Below the pieces are notes generated by a model. That model did no database searches, was not told where the DNA came from, and saw nothing but the letters and a program-made list of their open reading frames with translations. The position numbers and the translations under genes are program-made. 18,036 bases of DNA from Pseudomonadota bacterium (GTDB taxonomy: Bacteria > Pseudomonadota > Alphaproteobacteria > Rhizobiales > Xanthobacteraceae). The number at the start of each line of letters is the position of its first letter. Position 1 is the stretch's first letter. Below are positions 1-7,673 of this stretch, piece by piece. Location: contig JAJYAH010000045.1 of assembly GCA_021779635.1 (NCBI GenBank), positions 1-18,036 on the forward strand, given 5' to 3'.

Positions 1-1
1 C

Positions 2-829
2 AACGCGGTCGGCTTCTTCCTGACCGCGGGCTTTCTCGGCATGATGTATTACTTCGTGCCCAAACAGGCGGAGCGGCCGGTCTATTCCTACCGGCTGTCG
101 ATCATCCATTTCTGGGCGCTGATCTTCCTCTACATCTGGGCCGGGCCGCATCATCTCCATTATACCGCGCTGCCCGACTGGGCGCAGACGTTGGGCATGA
201 CATTCTCCATCATGCTGTGGATGCCGTCGTGGGGTGGAATGATCAACGGGTTGATGACGCTGTCCGGTGCCTGGGACAAGCTGCGCACCGATCCGGTTCT
301 TCGAATGCTTGTGGTATCAGTTGCGTTCTATGGCATGTCGACATTCGAAGGTCCGCTGATGTCGATCAAGGTCGTCAACTCGCTGAGCCATTATACGGAT
401 TGGACCATCGGTCATGTTCATTCGGGCGCGTTGGGATGGGTTGGCTTTGTCTCATTCGGCGCGCTGTACTGTCTCGTGCCTTGGTTATGGAATCGCAAAG
501 GTCTTTACAGTCTGAAACTGGTGAATTGGCATTTCTGGATCGCGACCATCGGCATCGTTCTCTACATTTCGGCAATGTGGGTCTCCGGGATTCTTCAGGG
601 CCTGATGTGGCGAGCTTACACCTCGCTTGGCTTTCTCGAATATTCCTTCATCGAGTCGGTTGAAGCGATGCATCCGTTCTATGTCATCAGGGCCGCAGGT
701 GGTGCCTTGTTTCTGATCGGCGCACTGATCATGGCGTACAATCTCTGGATGACGGTGCGGACGGGCGAGGCGGAGGAACGCGCGCCGATCTCAGGATCGT
801 CGCCTCTCGCAGTCCAGCCGGCTGAATGA
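2..829 (+). CDS. ccoN: cbb3-type cytochrome c oxidase subunit I (CcoN/FixN), 3' part
   Basis: This is the catalytic subunit of the cbb3 oxidase, which reduces O2 to water in the inner membrane at very low oxygen. The gene is cut by the window edge: the frame is open from base 2 and about 275 residues remain of a family length near 540-550. Visible hallmarks are GPHHLHYT, with the two adjacent His of the CuB site (about 145-165), and [11 protein letters not shown] (about 407-435), whose two His bind the high-spin and low-spin b hemes. Several hydrophobic transmembrane stretches follow. The tail after the last membrane span is short and polar. ccoO begins 10 bases downstream, so the two are co-transcribed. 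The promoter lies outside the window. Confidence 0.97.
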   Translation, partial: NAVGFFLTAGFLGMMYYFVPKQAERPVYSYRLSIIHFWALIFLYIWAGPHHLHYTALPDWAQTLGMTFSIMLWMPSWGGMINGLMTLSGAWDKLRTDPVLRMLVVSVAFYGMSTFEGPLMSIKVVNSLSHYTDWTIGHVHSGALGWVGFVSFGALYCLVPWLWNRKGLYSLKLVNWHFWIATIGIVLYISAMWVSGILQGLMWRAYTSLGFLEYSFIESVEAMHPFYVIRAAGGALFLIGALIMAYNLWMTVRTGEAEERAPISGSSPLAVQPAE

Positions 830-839
830 GGAGAATAAA

Positions 840-1574
840 ATGTCATTCTGGACCCGGCACCAAATCCTTGAAAAGAACTCGATTGTTCTTGTCGTCGGAA
901 TTCTCGCCGTCATCGCAATCGGCGGTCTTGTCGAGATCACGCCGCTATTTTATCTAAAGAGCACCATCGAAGTGGTTGATGGTGTGCGGCCTTATACGCC
1001 GCTGGAACTGACGGGACGCAACATTTACGTTCGCGAGGGGTGTTATCTGTGCCACTCGCAAATGATCCGGCCACTTCGAGACGAAGTTGAGCGTTATGGT
1101 CATTACTCGCTGGCTGCGGAGAGTATGTATGATCACCCGTTCCAGTGGGGCTCGAAACGTACCGGACCCGATCTTGCGCGCGTCGGGGCCAAATACTCGG
1201 ACGATTGGCATGTCACGCATCTCACCAATCCGCGTGCGATCGTTCCGCAGTCGGTCATGCCGGGATATGCGTTCCTGGCCCAAACCGAGGTTGACGCTTC
1301 GACCATCGCCGATCATTTGCGAGCGAGCCGCGCCGTGGGCGTGCCGTATTCGGACGAACAGATTGCCAACGCTGCAGCTGATCTGAAGACTCAGGCCGAT
1401 CCTGACAGTGATGGGGTCGATGCGTTTACAAAACGCTATCCGAAAGCTGTTGTGCGCAATTTTGACGGCAAAACGGGTATGCCCACGGAAATGGACGCGT
1501 TGATCGCCTATTTGCAGATGCTTGGCACACTGGTCGATTTCAAGCTCTACAATGATAAAGCCAATCTTCGTTGA
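840..1574 (+). CDS. ccoO: cbb3-type cytochrome c oxidase subunit II (CcoO/FixO), mono-heme cytochrome c
   Basis: CcoO is a membrane-anchored c-type cytochrome that passes electrons from CcoP to the CcoN active site. The 244-residue protein has one N-terminal membrane anchor (about residues 13-33) and then a periplasmic domain. A single heme-binding CYLCH motif sits at residues 68-72, and a later VMPGY segment supplies the likely axial Met. Length and layout match the FixO family. The start follows a GAGGAG ribosome site overlapping the ccoN stop, with six bases before the ATG. It belongs to the ccoNOQP operon. Confidence 0.97.
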   Translation: MSFWTRHQILEKNSIVLVVGILAVIAIGGLVEITPLFYLKSTIEVVDGVRPYTPLELTGRNIYVREGCYLCHSQMIRPLRDEVERYGHYSLAAESMYDHPFQWGSKRTGPDLARVGAKYSDDWHVTHLTNPRAIVPQSVMPGYAFLAQTEVDASTIADHLRASRAVGVPYSDEQIANAAADLKTQADPDSDGVDAFTKRYPKAVVRNFDGKTGMPTEMDALIAYLQMLGTLVDFKLYNDKANLR

Positions 1575-1584
1575 GGACACGACG

Positions 1585-1749
1585 ATGAAAGCGATCCTAA
1601 CGGTTCAGAATTTTGTGTCGGATTTCGTCACCACTTTCTGGACACCAATCTTCGTCGGAATATTTCTCGCAATCGTGGTCTATGCGCTCTGGCCTCGCAA
1701 CCAGGCGAGTTTCGACGAGGCGTCGAGAATGCCGTTGCGGGAGGAGTAA
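1585..1749 (+). CDS. ccoQ: cbb3-type oxidase subunit IV (CcoQ/FixQ)
   Basis: CcoQ is a very small one-span membrane protein, reported in other species to stabilise the assembled cbb3 oxidase. The 54-residue product has one transmembrane helix (about residues 14-34) ending in YALWPRN, a typical FixQ/CcoQ signature, and a short acidic cytoplasmic tail. The start at 1585 was chosen because GAGGA (1573-1577), overlapping the ccoO stop, is well placed for it. A longer in-frame start at 1522 would lie inside ccoO. ccoP starts 7 bases after its stop. Confidence 0.93.
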   Translation: MKAILTVQNFVSDFVTTFWTPIFVGIFLAIVVYALWPRNQASFDEASRMPLREE

Positions 1750-1756
1750 CTAGATC

Positions 1757-2629
1757 ATGACCGATCACAGCGAATTCGACAAAGTCACCGGCACTGCGAC
1801 GACCGGCCATGAGTGGGACGGCATCAAGGAGTTGAATACGCCGCTGCCGCGCTGGTGGGTTTTTACCTTCTATGCCTGCATCGTCTGGGCGGTTGGATAT
1901 TGGATCGTATATCCAGCCTGGCCCCTGGTTTCGGGATACACATCCGGTGTGCTGCATTATTCTTCCCGCGCCAACGTTGCCGTCGAACTGGCTAACCTCG
2001 AGAAAATCCGTGGTGATAAAATGCTGACGCTCGGCGCGGCCTCCCTTACCGATATCGAGAAGGATCCCGCGTTGCTCGCGCTGGCGCGCGCGCGAGGCAA
2101 AACCGTGTTCGGTGATAATTGCGCGCCGTGCCACGGCAGCGGCGCCGCGGGCGCCAAAGGTTATCCAAATCTAAACGATGACGACTGGCTGTGGGGCGGC
2201 ACGCTCGATCAGATCATGCAGACGATCCAGTTCGGGGTACGCTCGGGGCACCCGAAGGCCCACGAAGGCGCAATGCTTGCCTTCGGAAAAGAGGGAATCC
2301 TGAAGAGTGACCAGATCGTTACGGTCGCAAATTATGTCCGATCCCTGTCCGGGCTGCCGACCCGGCAAGGCTACGATGCAACGGCCGGGCGAAAGATCTT
2401 CGTCGAAAATTGCGTGGCTTGTCACGGTGATGCTGGCAAGGGTAACCAGGAAGTGGGGGCGCCAAACCTGACTGACGCGATCTGGCTATACGGACCGGAC
2501 GAGGCGACGATTATCCAGACCATCACCAACGGTCGGTCTGGCGTGATGCCGGCGTGGACCGGTCGTCTCGATCCTTCCACCATCAAGGCGATGGCGGTCT
2601 ACGTCCATTCGCTCGGCGGCGGACAATAG
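1757..2629 (+). CDS. ccoP: cbb3-type cytochrome c oxidase subunit III (CcoP/FixP), di-heme cytochrome c
   Basis: CcoP is the electron-entry subunit of the oxidase: it takes electrons from soluble cytochrome c and hands them to CcoO. The 290-residue protein has the N-terminal FixP segment with LPRWW, one membrane helix (about residues 33-55), and two cytochrome c domains. The heme motifs are CAPCH (122-126) and CVACH (219-223), and axial Met candidates lie in GAMLAF and GVMPAW. The length is usual for the family. It is the last gene of ccoNOQP. The 107-base gap after it carries the promoter of the ccoG operon. Confidence 0.97.
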   Translation: MTDHSEFDKVTGTATTGHEWDGIKELNTPLPRWWVFTFYACIVWAVGYWIVYPAWPLVSGYTSGVLHYSSRANVAVELANLEKIRGDKMLTLGAASLTDIEKDPALLALARARGKTVFGDNCAPCHGSGAAGAKGYPNLNDDDWLWGGTLDQIMQTIQFGVRSGHPKAHEGAMLAFGKEGILKSDQIVTVANYVRSLSGLPTRQGYDATAGRKIFVENCVACHGDAGKGNQEVGAPNLTDAIWLYGPDEATIIQTITNGRSGVMPAWTGRLDPSTIKAMAVYVHSLGGGQ

Positions 2630-2666
2630 GTTCCTGCGAGACAGACCCAGCCCTCTGCAACTTCAT

Positions 2667-2680
2667 TTGAGATGGATCAA
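2667..2680. promoter_or_regulatory. FixK/FNR-type binding site before ccoG
   Basis: TTGAGATGGATCAA is a perfect TTGA-N6-TCAA palindrome in the gap between ccoP and ccoG. This is the consensus bound by FNR and FixK-family activators, which in rhizobia switch on fixNOQP and fixGHIS at low oxygen. Its centre lies about 40 bases before the start point predicted from the TATGCT element at 2702-2707, the classic class II activator position. Binding is inferred from motif and placement. Confidence 0.85.
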
Positions 2681-2701
2681 ATGCGCGTCAGGGATCGAGC
2701 C

Positions 2702-2707
2702 TATGCT
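2702..2707 (+). promoter_or_regulatory. Candidate -10 element of the ccoGHIS operon
   Basis: TATGCT matches four of the six bases of the TATAAT consensus. It sits 22 bases after the FixK/FNR box, so transcription would begin near 2714 and leave a leader of about 23 bases before the ccoG ATG. There is no good -35 hexamer at the usual place, which fits an activator-dependent promoter. Confidence 0.5.
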
Positions 2708-2736
2708 TGATTATTGATGCCAACTGAAGCCTGCTC

Positions 2737-4197
2737 ATGAACCGGACCGTACGTCCAATTGACCTGGAACCAGATGATGGGCCGCTTTATGTCGCCCAGA
2801 AGAAAGTCTATCCGCAGAGTGTTTCAGGAACATTTCGGCGCATCAAATGGGGTTTGATGGCGGTTTGCCTTGGCGTCTACTATCTGCTGCCGTTCGTGCG
2901 ATGGAATCGCGGTCTGGGAGCGCCGAGCCAGGCCGTCCTCGTCGATCTGCCCAATAGCCGGTTCTATTTCTTCTTCATCGAGCTGTGGCCGCAGGAAGTC
3001 TATTACTTTACCGGCCTGCTGATTCTTGCCGCCATTACGCTCTTCCTGATGAACTCGGTCGGAGGCCGCATTTGGTGCGGCTATCTCTGCCCGCAGACCG
3101 TATGGACTGATCTGTTCTATGCGGTCGAGCGCTGGGTCGAAGGCGACCGTCGGGAACGCATGAGAAAAGACGCGGCGGGCGGCGGGCATAAGCTGCAGCG
3201 TTTAAAGGAAATCGTGCTGAAGCATTCGATCTGGCTCCTGATCGCGTGGTGGACCGGCGGTGCTTGGGTTCTCTACTTCAACGATGCACCGACGCTGGTC
3301 AAACAGCTTGTGACCTTCCAGGCGCCGATGCTCGCCTATATCTGGATTGGCATATTGACGGCCACGACCTATGTGCTCGCCGGCTTCATGCGTGAGCAGG
3401 TTTGCGTCTACATGTGTCCGTGGCCGCGTATTCAGGCCGCGCTTACCGACGAATGGGCGCTCAACGTAACCTACAAATACGACCGTGGTGAAAAGCGCAC
3501 GTCGCTGAAGAAAGCAAACGAATTGCGAGCGCACGGCGAAACCGCCGGTGATTGTATCGATTGCTATCAATGCGTTGCAGTATGTCCAACAGGCATAGAT
3601 ATCCGCGATGGCGCGCAACTCGACTGCATCCAGTGCGGCCTCTGCATCGACGCCTGCGATACGGTAATGAAGAAGATCGGCAGGGAAACCCGGCTGATCG
3701 GATATGACAACGATATCAATATTAAGCGGAGGCAGGCCGGAAAACCGGAAATTTATCGTGTCGTGCGGCCGCGCACCATCGTCTATTGTGCCATGATCGC
3801 AGGTGTCGGCGGGCTCATGCTGTATGCCCTGCTGACGCGGACGCTCCTCGATGTCAATGTGCTGCATGATCGCAATCCAGTCGCGGTGAGATTGAGCGAC
3901 GGCTCAATTCGTAACGCCTATACGGTTCGCCTTCTGAACAAGCGAGGCTTCGATCGTGTCGTGGCGATCGATATCGATGGACCGCCAAACGCGACAGTCC
4001 ACGTTGTCGGAGCCGATTCCGTTACGCCCGACAGGCCCATGATCATAGTTGGACGGGATCAAACCACCGAATTGAGACTGCTCGTAACGGCGCCCACCGA
4101 GAACAACCTCGAGAAATCGACCCCGGTGAAATTCAGGATAACCGACATCGGACTCGGCGAGGTGGCGTCGGCGACCGATAATTTCGTGACACCATGA
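2737..4197 (+). CDS. ccoG: Cytochrome oxidase accessory protein CcoG (FixG), polyferredoxin-like
   Basis: CcoG is an inner-membrane iron-sulfur protein needed for cbb3 assembly; in other species it has been linked to reducing Cu(II) for delivery to the CuB site. The 486-residue product has hydrophobic spans near residues 38-55, 88-107, 163-182, 198-217 and 345-367. Two ferredoxin-type 4Fe-4S motifs have Cys at 273, 276, 279, 283 and at 297, 300, 303, 307. Further Cys-Pro pairs occur at GYLCP (about 115-119) and YMCPWP (about 225-230), and an Ig-like C-terminal periplasmic domain follows. It is the first gene of ccoGHIS, under the FixK/FNR box. The ribosome site before its ATG is weak. Confidence 0.96.
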   Translation: MNRTVRPIDLEPDDGPLYVAQKKVYPQSVSGTFRRIKWGLMAVCLGVYYLLPFVRWNRGLGAPSQAVLVDLPNSRFYFFFIELWPQEVYYFTGLLILAAITLFLMNSVGGRIWCGYLCPQTVWTDLFYAVERWVEGDRRERMRKDAAGGGHKLQRLKEIVLKHSIWLLIAWWTGGAWVLYFNDAPTLVKQLVTFQAPMLAYIWIGILTATTYVLAGFMREQVCVYMCPWPRIQAALTDEWALNVTYKYDRGEKRTSLKKANELRAHGETAGDCIDCYQCVAVCPTGIDIRDGAQLDCIQCGLCIDACDTVMKKIGRETRLIGYDNDINIKRRQAGKPEIYRVVRPRTIVYCAMIAGVGGLMLYALLTRTLLDVNVLHDRNPVAVRLSDGSIRNAYTVRLLNKRGFDRVVAIDIDGPPNATVHVVGADSVTPDRPMIIVGRDQTTELRLLVTAPTENNLEKSTPVKFRITDIGLGEVASATDNFVTP

Positions 4198-4216
4198 GAT
4201 TGCAGAGGAGCCTGGT

Positions 4217-4717
4217 ATGAGCAGCCCGTTAGCTTCACCGAAGCCGTTGACCGGGGGCAAGGTCCTCTCCATGCTGGTTGCCTTTTTTGGCGTCGTGATC
4301 GCCGTCAACATGATCATGGCGAAGCTCGCCATCCAGACGTTGCCAGGCACCGAGGTCGACAGTGCCTACAGCGCCAGTCTGGCCTATGAGAATGAGATCG
4401 CGGCCGCCCACGATCAGAACGCGCGAAACTGGAAGGTTGACGCGCATATCCAGCGCGGGCCGGATGGCGGCGCAACGCTAGAGGTCGAGGCGCGCGACAA
4501 CAGCGGTCTACCGATGTCTGGTTTAAATTTCCACGGCCGCTTCGAACGGCCTGCCGACAGGCGGGGCGATCAGGCGGTTGCGCTCGCTGAAATCGCGAGC
4601 GGCGTCTATCGCGGGAGTGCGTCCCTGATCGGGCCCGGACAATGGGATCTGGTGCTCGAAGGCCAGGCTGCGGGGCAGCGGCTGTTCCTGTCGAAGAATC
4701 GCGTGCTGTTGAACTAG
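4217..4717 (+). CDS. ccoH: cbb3 oxidase assembly protein CcoH (FixH)
   Basis: CcoH/FixH is a single-span membrane protein required for stable assembly of the cbb3 oxidase; its exact chemistry is not settled. The 166-residue product has a short cytoplasmic N-terminus, one transmembrane helix (about residues 16-38), and a periplasmic domain with the YSASLAYENE segment typical of FixH. The start has a GAGGAG ribosome site at about 4206-4211. It lies 19 bases after ccoG and 12 bases before ccoI, within the ccoGHIS operon. Confidence 0.94.
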   Translation: MSSPLASPKPLTGGKVLSMLVAFFGVVIAVNMIMAKLAIQTLPGTEVDSAYSASLAYENEIAAAHDQNARNWKVDAHIQRGPDGGATLEVEARDNSGLPMSGLNFHGRFERPADRRGDQAVALAEIASGVYRGSASLIGPGQWDLVLEGQAAGQRLFLSKNRVLLN

Positions 4718-4729
4718 GAAGACCATCTC

Positions 4730-6922
4730 ATGCATGCGACACGCGACGTTTCACACTATGTGAAGGATTTGGGTGCGGGCCTCTTCCACATTGATCTTGC
4801 TGTTGAGGGCGTCAATTGCGCCGGATGCATGTCAAAGATCGAACGCGGGCTTTCGGCGATACCCGATGTCACGCTCGCACGCGTTAACCTGACCGACCGT
4901 CGTGTAGCTCTGGAATGGAAGCAGGGTGCACTCGATCCTGCCGGCTTCATCGATCGGCTCGCCGAACTCGGCTACAAGGCCTATCCGTTTGAAACGGCCC
5001 GTGCCGAGGCCGCGGAAGCGGACAACTCGCGCTTTCTTTTGCGTTGTCTTGGCGTCGCCGCCTTCGCTTCCATGAATGTGATGATGCTGTCGATCCCGGT
5101 CTGGTTCGGCAATGCGGGCGACATGCTCCCGGAGCAGCGCGACTTTTTCCACTGGCTGTCAGCGCTGATTGCGCTGCCGGCCGCCGCCTACGCGGGCCAG
5201 CCATTCTTCCGCTCCGCGTTCCGGGCGTTGCGCACGCGTAACGTCAATATGGACGTTCCGATCAGCATCGGGGTTACCCTGGCGCTGGCAATGTCGGTAG
5301 TCGAGACTTTGCGCCACGCGGAGCATACCTATTTCGATGCCGCCATCATGCTGCTGACATTTCTGCTGGTGGGGCGCTATCTCGACCAAAGCATGCGTCT
5401 GAAAACGCGCGCATTTGCGGCCACTCTGGCGGCACTCAAGGCCGAGACCGCGACCAAGCTCGTCGGGGTCGGCGAGATTTGCGAAGTACCGGTTGCCGCC
5501 ATCCGGCCCGGCGATATCGTTCTCCTGCGGCCGGGCGAACGTTGCGCGGTCGATGGCACGGTTATCGAAGGACGATCGGAGATCGACCAAAGCCTGATCA
5601 CGGGGGAAACCCTGTATGCGACCGCGGAGCATGGCACCGCTGTCTATGCTGGCTCGCTCAACATCTCCGGATCGCTGCGCGTTCGGGTATCCGCGGCGTC
5701 CGAGGGCACGCTGCTGGCGGAAATCACGCGATTGCTCGACAATGCGTTGCAGGCTCGTTCCCGTTATGTGCGCCTCGCAGACAGGGCATCCAGGCTATAT
5801 GCGCCGGTGGTGCACGCGACCGCGTTGCTGACGATATTCGGCTGGGTCCTGATGGGCGCGACCTGGCACGACGCCATCGTGACAGGGATTGCCGTTCTGA
5901 TCATAACCTGCCCATGCGCGCTTGGCCTCGCGATTCCCACCGTGCAGACCGTGGCGTCCGGTGCGATGTTCCGGGCCGGAGTTCTATTGAATTCGGGCGA
6001 TTCCATCGAGCGGCTGGCCGAGGTTAATCATATCATCTTCGACAAGACCGGTACGCTGACACTGCCAGAACTCGATGTCGTGAATTCAGCCAGTGTCCCC
6101 CAAGACGTGTTCGATCTCGCGGGACGGCTGGCGCTTGCTAGCCATCATCCGGTCGCTGCCGCGGTGGCGCGCGCCTCGAACGCGAAATCGCCGCTTCCCG
6201 GAATTGTGGAGGAGCCGGGGCAGGGCGTTCGCGGCTTCGTCGACGGGGAAGAGGTAAGGCTGGGCAGGCCGTCGTTCTGCGAAGCAAATGAGTTGGCCAA
6301 CGAGATTCTGAGTCTGGATCCGGTAGTAACGACCGTGGCCTTCAGACGAGGCGACGCGTGTTATGTGTTCGCGGTCCGGCAGCGCGTGCGCCCCGACGCG
6401 CAGGCCGTGGTTTCCGCGCTGCAAGCGCGTGGCATCGCGGTAGAGATCCTCTCAGGCGATCGGGAGCCGGCCGTCCGGGCCGCGGCCAAGACGCTTGGGA
6501 TCAACGAGTGGCGCGCCGGGGTCACGCCAGCCGACAAGATCGCGCGGATTGAAGATCTGAAGCGCCAAGGCCTTAAGGTGATGATGGTCGGCGACGGGTT
6601 GAATGACGCGCCTTCGCTGGCTGCGGCGCATGTCTCCATGTCACCGATAAGTGCTGCGCATCTCAGTCAAGCCGCGGCCGATTTGGTGTTTCTGGGTAAG
6701 CCGCTCGCCCCGGTGGTCGCGGCGCTCGATTTCTCGCGCAAGGCGCTCCATCTGATGCGGCAGAATTTGTGGCTTGCGGTTGGGTACAATCTGCTGGCGG
6801 TCCCGATCGCCGTCAGCGGCGTCGTAACGCCTCTGATTGCGGCGGCGGCGATGTCTGGCTCTTCGCTGTTGGTCATGTTGAATGCGCTTCGGGCGCGTCG
6901 CGTCGCGCACGGGAGATCATGA
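4730..6922 (+). CDS. ccoI: Copper-translocating P1B-type ATPase CcoI (FixI)
   Basis: CcoI is the dedicated copper exporter that supplies copper for CuB of the cbb3 oxidase. The 730-residue protein has one N-terminal heavy-metal domain with CAGC at 30-33. It has the actuator TGET (291-294), the membrane CPC metal site (394-396), the phosphorylated Asp in DKTGT (438-442), the P1B-specific HP pair (about 473-474) and GDGLND (621-626). The full motif set and normal length indicate an active enzyme. An AGGAAG ribosome site precedes the ATG. The stop overlaps the start of ccoS, suggesting coupled translation. Confidence 0.97.
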   Translation: MHATRDVSHYVKDLGAGLFHIDLAVEGVNCAGCMSKIERGLSAIPDVTLARVNLTDRRVALEWKQGALDPAGFIDRLAELGYKAYPFETARAEAAEADNSRFLLRCLGVAAFASMNVMMLSIPVWFGNAGDMLPEQRDFFHWLSALIALPAAAYAGQPFFRSAFRALRTRNVNMDVPISIGVTLALAMSVVETLRHAEHTYFDAAIMLLTFLLVGRYLDQSMRLKTRAFAATLAALKAETATKLVGVGEICEVPVAAIRPGDIVLLRPGERCAVDGTVIEGRSEIDQSLITGETLYATAEHGTAVYAGSLNISGSLRVRVSAASEGTLLAEITRLLDNALQARSRYVRLADRASRLYAPVVHATALLTIFGWVLMGATWHDAIVTGIAVLIITCPCALGLAIPTVQTVASGAMFRAGVLLNSGDSIERLAEVNHIIFDKTGTLTLPELDVVNSASVPQDVFDLAGRLALASHHPVAAAVARASNAKSPLPGIVEEPGQGVRGFVDGEEVRLGRPSFCEANELANEILSLDPVVTTVAFRRGDACYVFAVRQRVRPDAQAVVSALQARGIAVEILSGDREPAVRAAAKTLGINEWRAGVTPADKIARIEDLKRQGLKVMMVGDGLNDAPSLAAAHVSMSPISAAHLSQAAADLVFLGKPLAPVVAALDFSRKALHLMRQNLWLAVGYNLLAVPIAVSGVVTPLIAAAAMSGSSLLVMLNALRARRVAHGRS

Positions 6923-7086
6923 TGGAAGTACTTATCATTCTCGTGCCTTTGGCCCTTGGCCTCGGGCTTGTCGGCCTGCTCGGGTTTCTCTGGTCGCTCA
7001 AAAACGGACAGTACGACGATCTCGAAGGCGCGGCCTGGCGTGCCATCGCAGATGACGAACCGGCGCATGAGGCTCCGCCTGACTGA
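6922..7086 (+). CDS. ccoS: cbb3 oxidase assembly protein CcoS (FixS)
   Basis: CcoS is a tiny membrane protein needed for cofactor insertion during cbb3 assembly. The 54-residue product has one transmembrane helix (about residues 3-25), the typical FixS segment with GQYDDLEGAAWR (29-40), and an acidic tail. Two adjacent ATGs occur at 6919 and 6922. The second was chosen because GGGAGA (6911-6916) is better spaced for it and the product then begins MEVL, like other FixS proteins. The overlap with the ccoI stop suggests translational coupling. It is the last gene of the operon. Confidence 0.93.
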   Translation: MEVLIILVPLALGLGLVGLLGFLWSLKNGQYDDLEGAAWRAIADDEPAHEAPPD

Positions 7087-7129
7087 TGGCGTTGCTAGCT
7101 ATCCCAAGCCTGTCGTCTTCTTTTGAATG

Positions 7130-7285
7130 CTAGCGGATCATGTCACGCTGCGAGATGTAGAGCACAATCAGACCGATCGTGATCAGCGTGCTGAAGATCG
7201 CAATGGCGCGATACCGGTTCGTACGGCGGCGCTGGTGGCGGAGCACGAAGGCCGTGATTAAAAACTTGACAGCGAGCTTTGCCAT
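7130..7285 (-). CDS. Possible 51-residue basic membrane protein, unknown function
   Basis: I do not recognise this protein. From an ATG at 7285 it would have 51 residues: an amphipathic stretch (3-15), a very basic linker with RHQRRR and NRYR (16-26), then one convincing transmembrane helix (about 27-44) and a short polar end. It is convergent with ccoS, 43 bases apart. The ribosome site is weak (GGGG about 7 bases before the ATG). An upstream in-frame TTG would start inside a FixK/FNR-type box and was rejected. The box 56 bases upstream of the ATG suggests low-oxygen control, but the gene could be a chance reading frame. Confidence 0.45.
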   Translation of the reverse strand: MAKLAVKFLITAFVLRHQRRRTNRYRAIAIFSTLITIGLIVLYISQRDMIR

Positions 7286-7340
7286 TGGTTGCCCCAGCGC
7301 CGAAGCGTACACCACTTCAGCTGAAAATGTCCTTGCTGGT

Positions 7341-7354
7341 TTGATTTCTCTCAA
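7341..7354. promoter_or_regulatory. Second FixK/FNR-type palindrome, downstream of ccoS
   Basis: TTGATTTCTCTCAA is a perfect TTGA-N6-TCAA palindrome. The nearest gene it could serve is the minus-strand small membrane protein, whose ATG is at 7285. A TACGCT -10-like hexamer on the minus strand (7309-7304) would put the start about 50 bases from the box centre, which is not a classical activator distance. On the plus strand no convincing -10 stands at the right spacing. The motif is certain; its function is inferred. Confidence 0.5.
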
Positions 7355-7673
7355 TTCGGAAAGTTAGAGCCTGGGTGATTTCGGATAGGTGAATCAAATT
7401 CGCCATTTGGTAGAAATTTCTCGTTTGTCGACGAAAGGGGCGCGATGATAGATCGCTCCTGACGACTGGCAGGGAGGATGGATGCTGCTTGCCGACAACA
7501 GCGTGGCTAGCCCGGAAGGGGCGGGTGCGCGCGGGATCGGCCATGGCGCGGTGTAGCTGTTCGCGAAACGCGTGACGCCGTTCGCCATCCTTGAGCTGGG
7601 CACCGCAGCGATTTTTCGCCGTCAACGGCGGCGACATTCGCATCCATTGACGCGGCTAATCAGGAAGACAGTC
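7355..7673. other. 319-base gap before the transketolase genes, no supported gene
   Basis: I see no recognisable gene here. The stretch is open in two minus-strand frames, but the translations resemble nothing I know. A 24-codon plus-strand frame (7482-7556) has a good GGGAGG ribosome site but ends without recognisable sequence. A dyad GCGAT-N5-ATCGC at 7442-7456 could be a regulator site for the transketolase genes. The promoter of those genes should lie here, but I cannot place it. The gap marks the change from oxidase genes to carbohydrate genes. Confidence 0.5.

Noticed and set aside
3202..3867. 221-codon minus-strand frame opposite ccoG
   Set aside because: It is a shadow of the ferredoxin-like gene, with no family features.
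7482..7556. 24-codon frame with a good GGGAGG ribosome site before the transketolase genes
   Set aside because: The peptide is not recognisable and the frame ends 118 bases before the next gene; the ribosome-like site may be chance.
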